A stretch of 64,000 nucleotides of DNA. Source: Pedobacter namyangjuensis (GTDB lineage Bacteria > Bacteroidota > Bacteroidia > Sphingobacteriales > Sphingobacteriaceae). Positions 63,423 through 64,000 of the stretch are shown in pieces (position 1 is the first letter of the stretch; the number at the start of each line of letters is the position of its first letter). The DNA is taken from positions 186,001 through 250,000 of the forward strand of contig NZ_QMHQ01000003.1 in assembly GCF_003313325.1 (NCBI RefSeq), given 5' to 3'. Made by a program: the position numbers and the translations under genes. The notes beneath the pieces were generated by a model. That model was not told the DNA's origin and made no database searches. It saw only the letters and a list, made by a program, of their open reading frames with translations.

Positions 63423-63442
63423 GTTTAACATTTTTGTTAAAC
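63423..63442. promoter_or_regulatory. TetR operator palindrome before the RND operon
   Basis: GTTTAAC (63423-63429), six bases, GTTAAAC (63436-63442): perfect 7-bp arms, 11 bp before the tetR ATG. A second palindrome ACAATATTGT overlaps at 63415-63424. A candidate -7 box TAATTTTG (minus strand, 63445-63452) lies directly upstream, so bound repressor would cover the transcription start. Confidence 0.65.
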
Positions 63443-63588
63443 GCCAAAATTAATCGTTTGATTAAAAATTTTTGGTGGTTAACATATTTGTAGCAGAGTT
63501 ATGACAAAGCTTTGATAATTGAAGGGCAATTGATGGCCGTAAAAATTGTTTTTCAGAAAATCCAGGGCCGAATATCCTATCGACATTT

Positions 63589-63679
63589 GCCCTGCTCTAC
63601 ACTACAATCTTTTAACCGAAGTTTTTAATAAAAAGGAATTTGGTTGAGGTTAAAAGGATTTATGTTACGATCAGGTTTA
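63589..63679 (-). repeat. Dispersed palindromic element, copy G (pairs with H)
   Basis: On the minus strand: TAAACCTGATCGTAACATAA, ATCCTTTTAACC, a loop of about 30 bases, GGTTAAAAGATTGTAGTG, then TAGAGCAGGGC. The inner stem CCTTTTAACC / GGTTAAAAG is perfect. Confidence 0.65.
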
Positions 63680-63751
63680 GTATACGCAACCTAGTGCAAT
63701 AATTAGGCATCATGCAATATCACGCTAAGAACAGCACAAGTTCTTATTAAC

Positions 63752-63816
63752 TAAACCGGATTGAAGCGGTATCCTTTTGGAGCGAAGCGAAAAAAGATTT
63801 AGCAAAAAGCCGGTAC
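63752..63816 (+). repeat. Dispersed palindromic element, copy H (pairs with G)
   Basis: TAAACCGGATTGAAGCGGTA, TCCTTTTGGAGCGAAGCG, AAAAAAGATTTAGCAAAAAG, then CCGGTAC. It lies 72 bp from copy G in opposite orientation, the same arrangement as C-D and E-F. Confidence 0.65.
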
Positions 63817-63890
63817 AAATGAAGTTATAGCAGAGAAACTGCTTTACATAAAAGTTAATGAATCTTATAGATGTTTACGTCGAAAACAGA

Positions 63891-64000
63891 CTAATCTGCC
63901 TTTAACTGATAAATTTGCCCTTTGGTGCCAGTCACTAATATCAAACTTCCTTTTTTAGCTTTTTGCAGCGCATTAAAGTTGAGGGTAGAAATATTTTTCC
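63891..64000 (-). CDS. C-terminal end of a gene cut by the right window edge
   Basis: On the minus strand a frame is open from the window edge to a TAG at 63891-63893. The 35 visible residues run KNISTLNFNALQKAKKGSLI then LVTGTKGQIYQLKAD. The GTKGQIYQL ending resembles the last blade of a beta-propeller or a nucleotide-binding strand, but too little is visible to name a family. The codon pattern and a clean stop support a real gene. Confidence 0.65.
   Translation of the reverse strand, partial: KNISTLNFNALQKAKKGSLILVTGTKGQIYQLKAD

Larger units (their letters stand above)
63443..63890. other. Gene-free region with two palindromic elements
   Basis: Between tetR and the gene cut by the right edge. 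It contains copies G and H of the dispersed element as an inverted pair; the remainder shows no coding frame. Confidence 0.6.

Overview
The window is about 64 kb of a low-GC chromosome from a Bacteroidota bacterium, most likely a Sphingobacteriaceae member close to Pedobacter (inferred, not searched). Supporting signs are the long-form GAPDH, the MurF-alanine racemase fusion, DUF4173, DUF4377 and DUF502 proteins, S41 and M28 lipoproteins, an ImuA-ImuB-DnaE2 mutasome, and promoters of the TTTG / TAnnTTTG type with almost no Shine-Dalgarno sequences. No prophage, plasmid, IS transposase or CRISPR array was seen, so this is mostly core chromosome.

Layout. 1-6.5 kb: gap (cut by the left edge), an M28 peptidase, and a minus-strand block of LolD-like ATPase, pre-ATP-grasp-like protein, degenerate HAD protein and S41 protease. 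6.6-10 kb: a winged-helix regulator with four membrane proteins ending in DUF4173, carrying two copies of one operator. 10.5-22.7 kb: sucC, two convergent orphan histidine kinases, asnS, an FMN-binding glutamate synthase-like protein, a Sua5/YciO protein, nhaA and a GH2 glycosidase. 22.7-26.6 kb: trpD-F-B-A behind a leader peptide with three Trp codons and an attenuator. 26.8-38 kb: DUF4377 lipoprotein, esterase, SDR, PLC-like protein, recR, sodium:solute symporter, LOG protein, DUF502, murF-alr, recX and a duplicated tRNA-Gly/tRNA-Leu cassette. 38-42 kb: TolC, HlyD and an ABC membrane domain without an ATPase. 42.6-48 kb: imuA-imuB-dnaE2. 48-57 kb: an Asp-box propeller lipoprotein, an ABC ATPase plus permease/M1-peptidase fusion, and a divergent LytS/LytTR system. 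57-63.4 kb: a tetR-acrA-acrB-tolC RND operon, then a gene cut by the right edge.

Regulatory DNA gives the most interesting signals. (i) A trp leader peptide (MIQVNANKNWWWHNAIA) overlaps a small hairpin and is followed by a possible antiterminator and an intrinsic terminator 10 bp before trpD. (ii) Between the ABC/M1 operon and lytS lie two pairs of direct repeats (ATGAYGAARG), each pair offset by 21 bp and the pairs in opposite orientation, as expected of LytTR sites. (iii) Two ACTTTG-N5-CAAAGT palindromes mark the winged-helix/DUF4173 cluster. (iv) Eight degenerate palindromic elements of about 60-105 bp share ends but not loops; six of them sit as three inverted pairs, like BIMEs. (v) Direct repeats offset by 21 bp precede imuA. 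(vi) A 20-bp palindrome precedes the tetR of the RND operon.

All calls come from reading the sequence. Family names rest on recognised motifs and gene order, and no database search was possible. Several starts were moved inward from TTG or GTG codons to the first suitable ATG.
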